DNA of 13,883 nt from the NCBI GenBank assembly GCA_036397815.1, contig DASWIE010000002.1, positions 1 through 13,883 on the forward strand, given 5' to 3'. The position numbers were made by a program, and so were the translations under genes. Within the stretch, counting starts at the first letter, position 1, and each line of letters opens with the position of its first letter. Shown here one piece after another: positions 1-5,668 of this stretch. The stretch is from DASQFY01 sp036397815 (GTDB lineage Bacteria > Chloroflexota > Limnocylindria > QHBO01). The notes under the pieces were generated by a model. It was given only the letters and a program-made list of their open reading frames with translations, had not been told where the DNA came from and ran no database searches.

Positions 1-90
1 GAGGATCTGCTGGTAGGTGGCCGCGCGCGCCTGCTCGTCCACCGCGCTGCGGTCGCCTTCCGGGCCGGCGATCAGGATCATGTATTTCAT
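1..90 (-). CDS. YciI/DGPF-domain protein, N-terminal fragment
   Basis: Only the first 30 residues lie in the window; the gene runs off the left edge. The reading starts MKYMILIAGPEGDR, the typical opening of YCII-related (DGPF) proteins, which usually begin MKYMLLIYG and are small alpha/beta-barrel proteins of about 110-130 residues. The family includes dimeric proteins of unclear role, often found next to ECF sigma factors. No partner gene is visible here. A GGAGG at 102-106 (minus strand) lies 11 bases before the ATG and supports this start. The family call rests on a short N-terminus, so the function stays open. Confidence 0.7.
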   Translation of the reverse strand, partial: MKYMILIAGPEGDRSAVDEQARAATYQQIL

Positions 91-352
91 CGATTGTCAG
101 GCCTCCACTGCTCCGGTCGGGCGGGCCGGTCGCCGCCATCATTCTGACGACGAACGGATGTCCGGGGAATCGACCCGTCTCACATCGCGGTCAAGACCGC
201 ACCTAGGAACGCCCTGCGATCCTATCGGCCAATTCGGACCCGATCGGGGCGGGACGATGCCCGTACGGAACGTCTGATGATCCCCGCGGCCAACTTCATG
301 CGCCAACTTGGCCGATGTGATCGCCGCGTGTTCCCCGGCCGGAACGGCGAGT

Positions 353-369
353 CTGTGGCACAGCCACAG
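353..369. promoter_or_regulatory. 17-base palindrome, possible operator of the transporter
   Basis: CTGTGGC-ACA-GCCACAG is a perfect 7-base inverted repeat around a 3-base centre. Its right half covers the place where a -35 element would sit for the -10 box at 387-392. A repressor bound there would block the promoter. No regulator gene is visible nearby, and the assignment as an operator is inference. Confidence 0.4.
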
Positions 370-386
370 CCGATCCGCCAGTCCGG

Positions 387-392
387 CACAAT
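387..392 (+). promoter_or_regulatory. -10 box of a leaderless transporter transcript
   Basis: CACAAT fits the NANNNT core of a -10 box and ends 6 bases before the ATG at 399. That places the expected transcription start at or next to the start codon. No Shine-Dalgarno sequence is present before this ATG, and no clear -35 is visible. Confidence 0.4.
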
Positions 393-398
393 GCGGCC

Positions 399-1436
399 AT
401 GACCCCCGCCGCCTCCCGCTCGTCGCTGCTGCCCGTCGCGCTGGCGCTCGGCACCGTCTACATCGTCTGGGGCTCCACCTACCTGGCGATAGCGTACGTG
501 GTCGAGACCCTGCCGCCGCTCCTCTCCGCGGGTGCGCGGTTCCTGGTCGCAGGTGGGCTCCTGGTCGCATTCCTCGCTGCCCAGGACCGATGGCGGCGGA
601 GGCGCGACCCGGAGGCGCCGCGACTGGAGCGACCCCGTCTCGTCCACTGGCGCACCGCCCTGGTCGTGGGCGGGCTGCTCCTGCTGGGCGGCAACGGGAT
701 GGTGATGCTCGCGGAGCAGACGATCCCCTCCGGAATCGCCGCCGTGATCATCGCCACCGTCCCTATCTGGATGAGCGTCTTCGACGCGCTGCTCACCAGG
801 CGGGCCCCAAGCATGCTCGCAGTCGGCGGCCTGGCGGTCGGCCTGGTGGGCGTGGCGATCCTGCTGCTGCCGTCGACCGAGCTCGACGCGCTCGACCCGG
901 TCGGGATCGGCCTGCTGGTGGTCGCCGCCATCGCATGGGCGGCAGGCTCGCTCTACGCCCGACGTGGACCCCTGCCGTCCAACGCCCTGCTGGGCACCGG
1001 CATGGAGCAGCTGGCGGGCGGCATGGCTCTTGTCGCGGTGGGGCTGCTGATCGGGGAGCTCGGCCGCACCGACCCAGCGGCGGTCTCGGTGGCCTCGCTG
1101 GTGGGGCTCGGGTATCTGATCGTCTTCGGCTCGATGCTGGCATTCACCGCCTATGTCTGGCTGCTCAACCACGTGCCGATCACGACCGTGGCGACCTACG
1201 CCTACGTCAACCCGGTGGTGGCCGTCGCGCTCGGCCTCCTGTTCCGGAACGAGTCGTTCTCCCCACGCACCCTGCTGGCGGCGGCCCTCATCATTGGGGC
1301 GGTGGTTGCCATGGTCAGCGGTCGGCCGCGCGAGGCGGAGGTCCCGGGTCCCTCGCCCGAGGCCGCGCCGCTCGAGCCGCGCGGCCCGCGGCCCACAGAC
1401 CGGCCCGCCGAACCGTTATCGCCTGACGGCTCGTGA
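399..1436 (+). CDS. EamA-family (drug/metabolite transporter superfamily) permease
   Basis: A 345-residue inner-membrane protein with ten predicted membrane helices in two EamA repeats, about residues 13-157 and 167-306. The first repeat carries the WGSTY signature (residues 24-28); the second ends in the typical TYAYVNPVVAV segment (266-276). Overall it looks like the YedA/RhaT-like group, which export or import small metabolites such as amino acids; the substrate cannot be read from sequence. A Pro/Glu-rich cytoplasmic tail follows from about residue 309 and is longer than usual. The ATG at 399 is chosen because the first helix starts soon after it and a -10 box lies 6 bases upstream, suggesting a leaderless message. 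The next gene starts inside its stop codon, so the two form an operon. Confidence 0.9.
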   Translation: MTPAASRSSLLPVALALGTVYIVWGSTYLAIAYVVETLPPLLSAGARFLVAGGLLVAFLAAQDRWRRRRDPEAPRLERPRLVHWRTALVVGGLLLLGGNGMVMLAEQTIPSGIAAVIIATVPIWMSVFDALLTRRAPSMLAVGGLAVGLVGVAILLLPSTELDALDPVGIGLLVVAAIAWAAGSLYARRGPLPSNALLGTGMEQLAGGMALVAVGLLIGELGRTDPAAVSVASLVGLGYLIVFGSMLAFTAYVWLLNHVPITTVATYAYVNPVVAVALGLLFRNESFSPRTLLAAALIIGAVVAMVSGRPREAEVPGPSPEAAPLEPRGPRPTDRPAEPLSPDGS

Positions 1437-1723
1437 CCCACGCGCTCGACGTCCGCTGCGAGCCCGTCGGTGCCGGGTGGCGTTGCGAAGTGACCGTGGG
1501 CGACGACCCCGGGGCCACGACCCACGAGGTCGCGGTAAGCGCCGCGACGCTCGCGAGCCTGGCGCCGGGCACCGCAGATCCTGAGGCGCTGGTGCGGGCG
1601 TCGTTCGAGTTCCTGCTGGAGCGCGAGCCGCGCGAGTCGATCCTGCGTCGCTTCGACCTGATGGTGATCCGGCGCTACTTCCCGGACTGGGAGGGGGAGA
1701 TCCGCCGCCGGCTCAGTACGTGA
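1433..1723 (+). CDS. Small conserved-looking protein of unknown function
   Basis: This 96-residue protein starts at a GTG whose last two bases are part of the transporter's TGA (GTGA overlap), a sign of translational coupling. I do not recognise a named family. The N-terminal half reads as beta strands (DVRCEPVGAGWRCEVTV), with two cysteines at residues 9 and 18. The C-terminal half reads as amphipathic helices containing SFEFLLEREPRESILRRFDL and then RRYFPDWEGEI. The orderly strand/helix pattern and coupling argue that it is real. There is no signal peptide or membrane helix, so it is probably cytoplasmic. Its last 11 bases overlap the end of the convergent CapA-family gene. Confidence 0.7.
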   Translation: MTHALDVRCEPVGAGWRCEVTVGDDPGATTHEVAVSAATLASLAPGTADPEALVRASFEFLLEREPRESILRRFDLMVIRRYFPDWEGEIRRRLST

Positions 1724-3263
1724 CGTCGCTGTTCTCGAAGATGCGCTGCAGGACGTAGGAGCCATCGGTCTCGGGGCGGGTCAGGTTCGTCTGTGCCTGG
1801 TCGAGCATGATGTAGGGGTGCAGCCTGGCCTGTATCAGTGTCGTGTCGCGGAAGGCGAGCTCCACGATGACGCCCTCCTGGGTCTGCTGGCTCCAGCCCT
1901 GCCCGAACAGGAAGTTGCCGTGGCTCCCGATCGTGAAGTGCGGCCCACCCTCGGTGCGGGGCACGAAGTCGATCGGTCCAGACCAGTGCGTGCCATGACC
2001 CAGGATGTGGTCGCACCCCGCCTCGAACAAGAGATCCTGCTGGGCGAGCTGCGAGGCGGTGAAGTCGCCGTGGTACTCGGCGCCGCCCCACCACTGCGGC
2101 GAGCAGATCACCACGTCACCGGCCTCGCGGGCGCGCGCTACGGCGTCACGGATGTTCGCCTCCGTCAACCACGCCACGCCGGGCTGGCCGGGCGCGGCCG
2201 CGAGTGAGCCGGGCACCTCGTTGAAGCCGACCAGCGCGAAACGGAGGCCATTCACCTCTAGCACCGCCGGTGTCAACGCGTCGTTCAGGTCGACCCCGGC
2301 GCCCGTGCGCGGGATGGCTGCCGCCGCGAACTTGTCCAGCGTCTCCAGGAAGCCGGAGGTGCCACGGTCGAAGAGGTGGTTGGCTGCGAGGGTGACGGCG
2401 TCGACTCCGTACGTGTCGCGCAGCCGCGGCAGCACTGCCGGGTCGATGCTGAACACTACGCCCTGGTTCACCGTGAACCCGTCGACCACTGGGCACTCGA
2501 AGTCGTCGAGCGTCACGTCGGCGCCGCTCACCAGGCGTGCCACCGCGCCCGCGTCGCCGTCCGCCACGGCGTCCACGATGAGGTAGCCGTTGCCGACCTG
2601 CCCGGCCGGCGCCGGGTTCGGATAAACGCGCAGGTAGCGTGCCCGTCCGCCGCCGAAGACGTAGTCCCAGCCCTTGCCCAGGGTGATCGCCTGGAAGGCG
2701 ACGCCGCGGTCCGGACAGGAGTCGCCCAACGAGATGAGGGTGCGAACCTGCTCCGGGTCATAGTCGGTCCATTCCTCCGGCAGACCGATGGCGTGCCCGA
2801 CAAGCGGGTAGTCCTGGCTCCTGGCGGTCGGCCCACCGAAGAGATCGGCGCCGTCGAGGGGCAGCACTTTGGTCGCTGGCTCCACGAGGCCGGGTGGCAG
2901 GAGGGCCATGGCGGCAGGGTTCGCCGCCAGGTGATTGGCTATCTCATCGGCCGGCAAGCAGTCGGGGAGCTCGATGAAATCCTCGAACGTACTTGCGTCC
3001 GTGTCACAGGGCCTGATCACGCCAGTCGTTGCGCGCAACTCCTCCAAGGTGATGGTCGCCCTGAGGTTCGTGTAGCCGGTCACTACCACTAGCGGGAACT
3101 CGACCACCGGTTCGGGGGTGGGAGAGGGGGTCGGGGTCGGTTCAGGTGTCGGGCTTGGCATGGCGGTCGGCGTCGGGCTGACGGTGGGGGATGCGCACGC
3201 AGAGAGGGCCAGCGCCAGGGCAAGGAGGGGGGCGCGGCGGCGCAGTCGCCAGATCAGGTGCAT
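1713..3263 (-). CDS. CapA-family (PGA_cap) lipoprotein with a PBP-like N-terminal region
   Basis: A 516-residue protein. Residues 1-22 are a lipoprotein signal peptide (Arg-rich start, Leu/Ala core, lipobox LSAC with Cys23), followed by a Pro/Thr/Ser linker (to about 52). Residues about 56-200 resemble a solute-binding-protein-like segment (TNLRATITLEELRA). Residues about 225-480 form the PGA_cap metallophosphoesterase-like domain: ECPVVDG at 256-262, LAANHLFDRG at 292-301, GHGTHW at 422-427 and GNFLFGQ at 449-455. The family includes CapA/PgsA of poly-gamma-glutamate capsule synthesis, but most environmental members have no known substrate, and no capB/capC-like gene is nearby. The usual His-Trp-Gly motif is SPQWWGGAEY here (388-397), with Gln for His. 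The ATG at 3263 gives a proper signal peptide and sits 7 bases after a -10 box; an in-frame start at 3395 would bury the signal peptide. Confidence 0.85.
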   Translation of the reverse strand: MHLIWRLRRRAPLLALALALSACASPTVSPTPTAMPSPTPEPTPTPSPTPEPVVEFPLVVVTGYTNLRATITLEELRATTGVIRPCDTDASTFEDFIELPDCLPADEIANHLAANPAAMALLPPGLVEPATKVLPLDGADLFGGPTARSQDYPLVGHAIGLPEEWTDYDPEQVRTLISLGDSCPDRGVAFQAITLGKGWDYVFGGGRARYLRVYPNPAPAGQVGNGYLIVDAVADGDAGAVARLVSGADVTLDDFECPVVDGFTVNQGVVFSIDPAVLPRLRDTYGVDAVTLAANHLFDRGTSGFLETLDKFAAAAIPRTGAGVDLNDALTPAVLEVNGLRFALVGFNEVPGSLAAAPGQPGVAWLTEANIRDAVARAREAGDVVICSPQWWGGAEYHGDFTASQLAQQDLLFEAGCDHILGHGTHWSGPIDFVPRTEGGPHFTIGSHGNFLFGQGWSQQTQEGVIVELAFRDTTLIQARLHPYIMLDQAQTNLTRPETDGSYVLQRIFENSDVTY

Positions 3264-3270
3264 CGGCCGG

Positions 3271-3276
3271 ATGGTA
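3271..3276 (-). promoter_or_regulatory. -10 box for the CapA-family gene
   Basis: Reading the minus strand, TACCAT is followed by 7 bases and then the ATG at 3263. This spacing is that of a leaderless transcript and supports the downstream start. No Shine-Dalgarno sequence precedes this ATG and no clear -35 is visible. Confidence 0.45.
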
Positions 3277-3360
3277 GCCGACGTATGACTCGCCCATGCA
3301 GGACCAACGAGGCTGAGATTCCCGGTGCGTCCACGCAACGAAGCGCAACCGATTCCGTAC

Positions 3361-3375
3361 TTAACTTGATATAGG
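3361..3375 (+). promoter_or_regulatory. AT-rich promoter candidate for the CHRD gene
   Basis: TTAACTTGATATAGG is the most AT-rich stretch in a GC-rich surround and contains possible -10 cores (TTAACT, GATATA). It would leave an untranslated leader of about 50 bases carrying the strong AGGAGG site. The exact box is uncertain and I cannot identify a -35. Confidence 0.35.
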
Positions 3376-3417
3376 CGCGTTTCGTGCTGCCCCACCGTGC
3401 CCGAAGCGATTCACCGC

Positions 3418-3423
3418 AGGAGG
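3418..3423 (+). promoter_or_regulatory. Strong ribosome binding site that sets the CHRD start
   Basis: AGGAGG lies 9 bases before the ATG at 3433. It selects this start over the earlier in-frame one at 3397, which would add 12 charged residues ahead of the signal peptide. It is among the strongest Shine-Dalgarno sites in the window. Confidence 0.7.
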
Positions 3424-3432
3424 AACGTTCCC

Positions 3433-3888
3433 ATGATCCGCAGGACACTCGTCGCAATGCTCGCTGCACTGACCCTGCTGCTTGGCATCACTGTCGGGGC
3501 TGCGTTCGCGGCGCGACCCGTCTGGGTGTTCAGTACCCAGCTGACCGGCGAGGCGGAGCGGCCCAATCCCGGGGACCTCAACGCTGTCGGCCACGCGACG
3601 ATCCTCATCATGCCCGCCACGGACACGATTTGCTGGTCCGTCTCTTGGGCCCGCGTGGATGGGACGGTCGTCGCCTCGCATATCCACGGGCTTGCAACCA
3701 CGGAGCAGGCTGCCGGGGTTCTCGTGCCGCTCTTCGTCGGTGCATCCTTCGACAGTCAAGGGAATAATCACGGCTGCGTCGTCGACTCCGACGCCGGCGC
3801 CATCGCTGCGAATCCGGCGATGTACTACGTCAACGTCCACAGCACGCCTCTCTTCGGGGCGGGTGCGATCCGAGGTCAGCTCGACTGA
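3433..3888 (+). CDS. Secreted CHRD-domain protein
   Basis: A 151-residue exported protein. Residues 1-26 are a Sec signal peptide (MIRRTLVAM, a hydrophobic core, cleavage after AFA). The rest is one CHRD domain (about 30-151): an early strand with QLTGEAERPNPG, the central SWARVDGTVVASHIHG (CHRD proteins usually have HIHxG here), and the closing YYVNVHSTPLFGAGAIRGQL, which matches the family's YVNVHT...G.IRGQ ending. CHRD domains were first described in chordin and are common in secreted bacterial proteins of unknown role. Two cysteines (in TICWS and HGCVV) could form a disulphide. The gene stands alone, with its own ribosome binding site and a terminator-like hairpin after it, divergent from the CapA-family gene. 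Confidence 0.9.
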   Translation: MIRRTLVAMLAALTLLLGITVGAAFAARPVWVFSTQLTGEAERPNPGDLNAVGHATILIMPATDTICWSVSWARVDGTVVASHIHGLATTEQAAGVLVPLFVGASFDSQGNNHGCVVDSDAGAIAANPAMYYVNVHSTPLFGAGAIRGQLD

Positions 3889-3907
3889 CACCTCGTCGGG
3901 AGCGAGC

Positions 3908-3938
3908 ATGGAGCCGTGGCCACGGGCCGCGGCTCCGT
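3908..3938 (+). terminator. Hairpin terminator-like structure after the CHRD gene
   Basis: GGAGCCGTGGC (3910-3920) pairs with GCCGCGGCTCC (3926-3936) across a 5-base loop, with one G-U pair. Two more pairs extend it outward (3908-3909 with 3937-3938). It begins about 20 bases after the stop codon. Only a very short T run follows, so it may be an inefficient or factor-assisted terminator. It separates the CHRD gene from the kor operon. Confidence 0.55.
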
Positions 3939-3972
3939 TGCGTCGGCGCCACGCCCCGCGGAATGATCGGCG

Positions 3973-3978
3973 TATCAT
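3973..3978 (+). promoter_or_regulatory. -10 box of the kor operon
   Basis: TATCAT lies 9 bases before the korD ATG at 3988, so transcription would begin within a few bases of the start codon. There is no Shine-Dalgarno sequence in the gap and no clear -35. A near-leaderless start of the five-gene operon is inferred. Confidence 0.45.
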
Positions 3979-3987
3979 CCGCGTCCC

Positions 3988-4293
3988 ATGACACGCGACC
4001 GAGCTGCGGGGGCCATCGGTTTCGGCTCCGGTATTTCTGACGACCACAAGGACGGGATCCGCTGGGTCGACTACTCGAACATCAGCTGGAACCCGGTCTT
4101 CTGCAAGCGCTGCGACATCTGCGTCGAGATCTGCCCCAAGGACACGCTCGTCCTGCGCAACGACGCGATCATCGAAGAGGAGAACTGCATCCTCTGCGGC
4201 CTGTGCGAGCGCTACTGTCCGGACCTGGCCATCGAGATGCTCCCCATGGCCGTCGCGGCCCACGCGGCCAAGGGCGAGAGCGCCGGGGACTAG
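3988..4293 (+). CDS. korD: 2-oxoacid:ferredoxin oxidoreductase, delta (ferredoxin-like) subunit
   Basis: A 101-residue iron-sulfur subunit that passes electrons from the catalytic subunits to an external acceptor. It has two classic [4Fe-4S] motifs: Cys39-x2-Cys42-x2-Cys45-x3-Cys49-Pro and Cys67-x2-Cys70-x2-Cys73-x3-Cys77-Pro. About 35 residues precede the first motif (including WVDYSNISWNPVFC), as in the OorD/KorD type rather than free ferredoxins. It is the first gene of the run D-A-B-C, the order known for oorDABC in Campylobacter and Helicobacter. The korA start follows its stop after 4 bases. The ATG at 3988 is favoured by the -10 box just upstream. Confidence 0.88.
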   Translation: MTRDRAAGAIGFGSGISDDHKDGIRWVDYSNISWNPVFCKRCDICVEICPKDTLVLRNDAIIEEENCILCGLCERYCPDLAIEMLPMAVAAHAAKGESAGD

Positions 4294-4297
4294 ACCG

Positions 4298-5437
4298 ATG
4301 ACCCGCAAGCTCACCCAGGGCAACGAGGCCGTCTTCCGCGGCGCCATCGCGGCGGGCGCCGACTACTACGCCGGCTATCCCATCTCGCCGTCGACCGAGA
4401 TCCTGAACATCGCCTCCGGCTGGACCGCCGAGCACCCGGAGTTCCGCTTCCTGCAGGCCGAGGACGAGATCGCCAGCGCCAACGCGGTCATCGGCGCCAG
4501 CCTGGCGGGGGCAAAATCCTTCACCGCAACCTCAGGCCCGGGCTTCAGCCTGATGCAGGAGGCGATCGGCTACGCCCAGAAGGTCGGGGTGCCATCGGTC
4601 TTCGTGAACGTCCAGCGCGTGGGTCCCGCGACCGGCATGCCGACCATGCCAGGGCAGGGCGACATCATGCAGGTGCGCTACGGCAGCACCGGCGACTACA
4701 CCCCGATCGCCTTCTACCCGAACGGCGTGGAGGAGGCGTTCCGGGTCACCGTCCAGGCCTTCAACGCCGCGGAGGAGTCGCAATCACCGGTGGTGGTCCT
4801 GAGCGACACCTTCGTGGCCCACCTGAACGAGGTGGTCGACCTGGACGAGCTGGCCGGCAGCGTGCCGGTGGTCGAGCGCAGCATTCCGCCGCTCGGCCGC
4901 CACGAGCCAGGGAAGCCGCGCTTCTTCGCCGGGGTGCTCATGTACGAGCACGGCCCGAATGCCGGCGAGCCGGCCACGGCGGACGCCGACGAGTACCTGC
5001 GCCAGTACTACGACGCCAAGCACCGCCATACCGAGGTGGCGGGTCGCTACCCGCTGTACGAGCACGGCTGGAACGTGGATGCCAAGGTGCTGATCATCTG
5101 CTACGGCATCGTCAGCCGTGTGGCGGCGCCGCTGGCTCCGGAATACGCGCTCTTCCGCCCGATCCGGATCCACCCCATCCTGGCCGACGAGCTGGCCGCC
5201 ATCGCCGACCGCTACGAGGCGATCGTCTGCATGGAGGCGAACGACGGCCAATACGCCGACATGGTCGAGCTCGCCCTGCGCCGCGAGGTGAAGCGCGTCC
5301 CGCTGCTCGGTGGCCGAATCAGCCTGGAGGCCGTTCGCGACGGGCTCGAGCGCGTGCTGGGCGGCGGTCCCGCGGAGCCCCCGATCCCGCTGGCGCCCAC
5401 CGAGCGCGCCGACCCCTCGCCCCTGGGAGTGGGCTGA
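4298..5437 (+). CDS. korA: 2-oxoglutarate:ferredoxin oxidoreductase, alpha subunit
   Basis: A 379-residue protein covering the pyrimidine-binding and central domains of the 2-oxoacid:ferredoxin oxidoreductase superfamily. Motifs seen: GYPISPSTEI (26-35), QAEDEIASANAVIGASLAGAK (about 53-73), the SGPGFSLM loop (79-86) and QRVGPATGMPTMPGQGD (106-122). With KorB it oxidatively decarboxylates a 2-oxoacid with CoA, giving acyl-CoA, CO2 and reduced ferredoxin. YPISPSTEI and the separate gamma subunit favour 2-oxoglutarate, though other 2-oxoacids cannot be excluded. The length is normal; a short Pro-rich tail ends the protein. It starts 4 bases after korD. The 231-base gap before korB is unusual for this operon type. 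Confidence 0.9.
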   Translation: MTRKLTQGNEAVFRGAIAAGADYYAGYPISPSTEILNIASGWTAEHPEFRFLQAEDEIASANAVIGASLAGAKSFTATSGPGFSLMQEAIGYAQKVGVPSVFVNVQRVGPATGMPTMPGQGDIMQVRYGSTGDYTPIAFYPNGVEEAFRVTVQAFNAAEESQSPVVVLSDTFVAHLNEVVDLDELAGSVPVVERSIPPLGRHEPGKPRFFAGVLMYEHGPNAGEPATADADEYLRQYYDAKHRHTEVAGRYPLYEHGWNVDAKVLIICYGIVSRVAAPLAPEYALFRPIRIHPILADELAAIADRYEAIVCMEANDGQYADMVELALRREVKRVPLLGGRISLEAVRDGLERVLGGGPAEPPIPLAPTERADPSPLGVG

Positions 5438-5494
5438 GCATGGCGGTGATCCGAGCGTCGGGTAGAAGGACCAGATCCTATCTCTCAGCAATGG

Positions 5495-5619
5495 GGTTAC
5501 TGGTAAGCGACCCGGGACGGGCCTGGCCGGCCCGCGAGGGTTGCCGACACGCTCAGCAATCCGCGTCGAGGGCCCGAATATCAGCCTCGCGCCCGCTTAC
5601 CAGTAACCAGGTTACTGGG
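5495..5619. promoter_or_regulatory. Three-part inverted repeat in the korA-korB gap (double operator or RNA switch)
   Basis: GGTTACTGGTAAGCG (5495-5509) and CGCTTACCAGTAACC (5594-5608) are a perfect 15-base inverted repeat. A third segment, GGTTACTGGG (5610-5619), lies one base after the second. The first two contain the small palindrome TTAC-N2-GTAA, centred exactly 100 bases apart, a form used by TetR-like repressors. As RNA, the middle segment could pair with the first (15 base pairs) or with the third (7 base pairs, 5-base loop), but not both. An inner pair CGCGAGG/CCTCGCG (5533-5539, 5585-5591) would extend the long stem. No U run follows. Either reading suggests korB and korC are controlled separately from korD and korA. 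Confidence 0.6.
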
Positions 5620-5654
5620 CGACAGGACGCCGGTCTCGGGGACGCAAAACTCGC

Positions 5655-5659
5655 GGAGG
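5655..5659 (+). promoter_or_regulatory. Ribosome binding site of korB
   Basis: GGAGG lies 9 bases before the korB ATG at 5669, a good spacing. It supports this start and indicates independent ribosome loading at korB after the long gap that follows korA. Confidence 0.65.
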
Positions 5660-5668
5660 CATCGGTCC

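Larger units (their letters stand above)
91..398. other. 308-base divergent intergenic region
   Basis: This stretch separates the minus-strand YciI-like gene from the plus-strand transporter. I see no convincing gene in it: the open frames that cross it have no ribosome binding site and no family resemblance. It should hold both divergent promoters. The recognisable elements are the GGAGG before the YciI-like gene, two direct copies of GCCAACTT (289-296 and 302-309), a 17-base palindrome at 353-369 and a -10 box at 387-392. Confidence 0.6.

Noticed and set aside
289..309. Direct repeat GCCAACTT N5 GCCAACTT upstream of the transporter
   Set aside because: Eight-base repeats are too short to stand alone, and the copies lie about 80 bases upstream of the presumed promoter. 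Mentioned only as part of the intergenic region.
222..1172. Long minus-strand open frame (316 codons) opposite the transporter, with a plus-strand shadow at 308-1426
   Set aside because: The proteins are Arg/Gly/Ala/His-rich with no family pattern, and they lie over a clear EamA-family gene. Long shadow frames are expected in DNA this GC-rich.
3361..4347. Minus-strand open frame of 328 codons across the CHRD and korD genes
   Set aside because: It crosses two well-supported plus-strand genes and a terminator-like hairpin, and its translation shows no domain.
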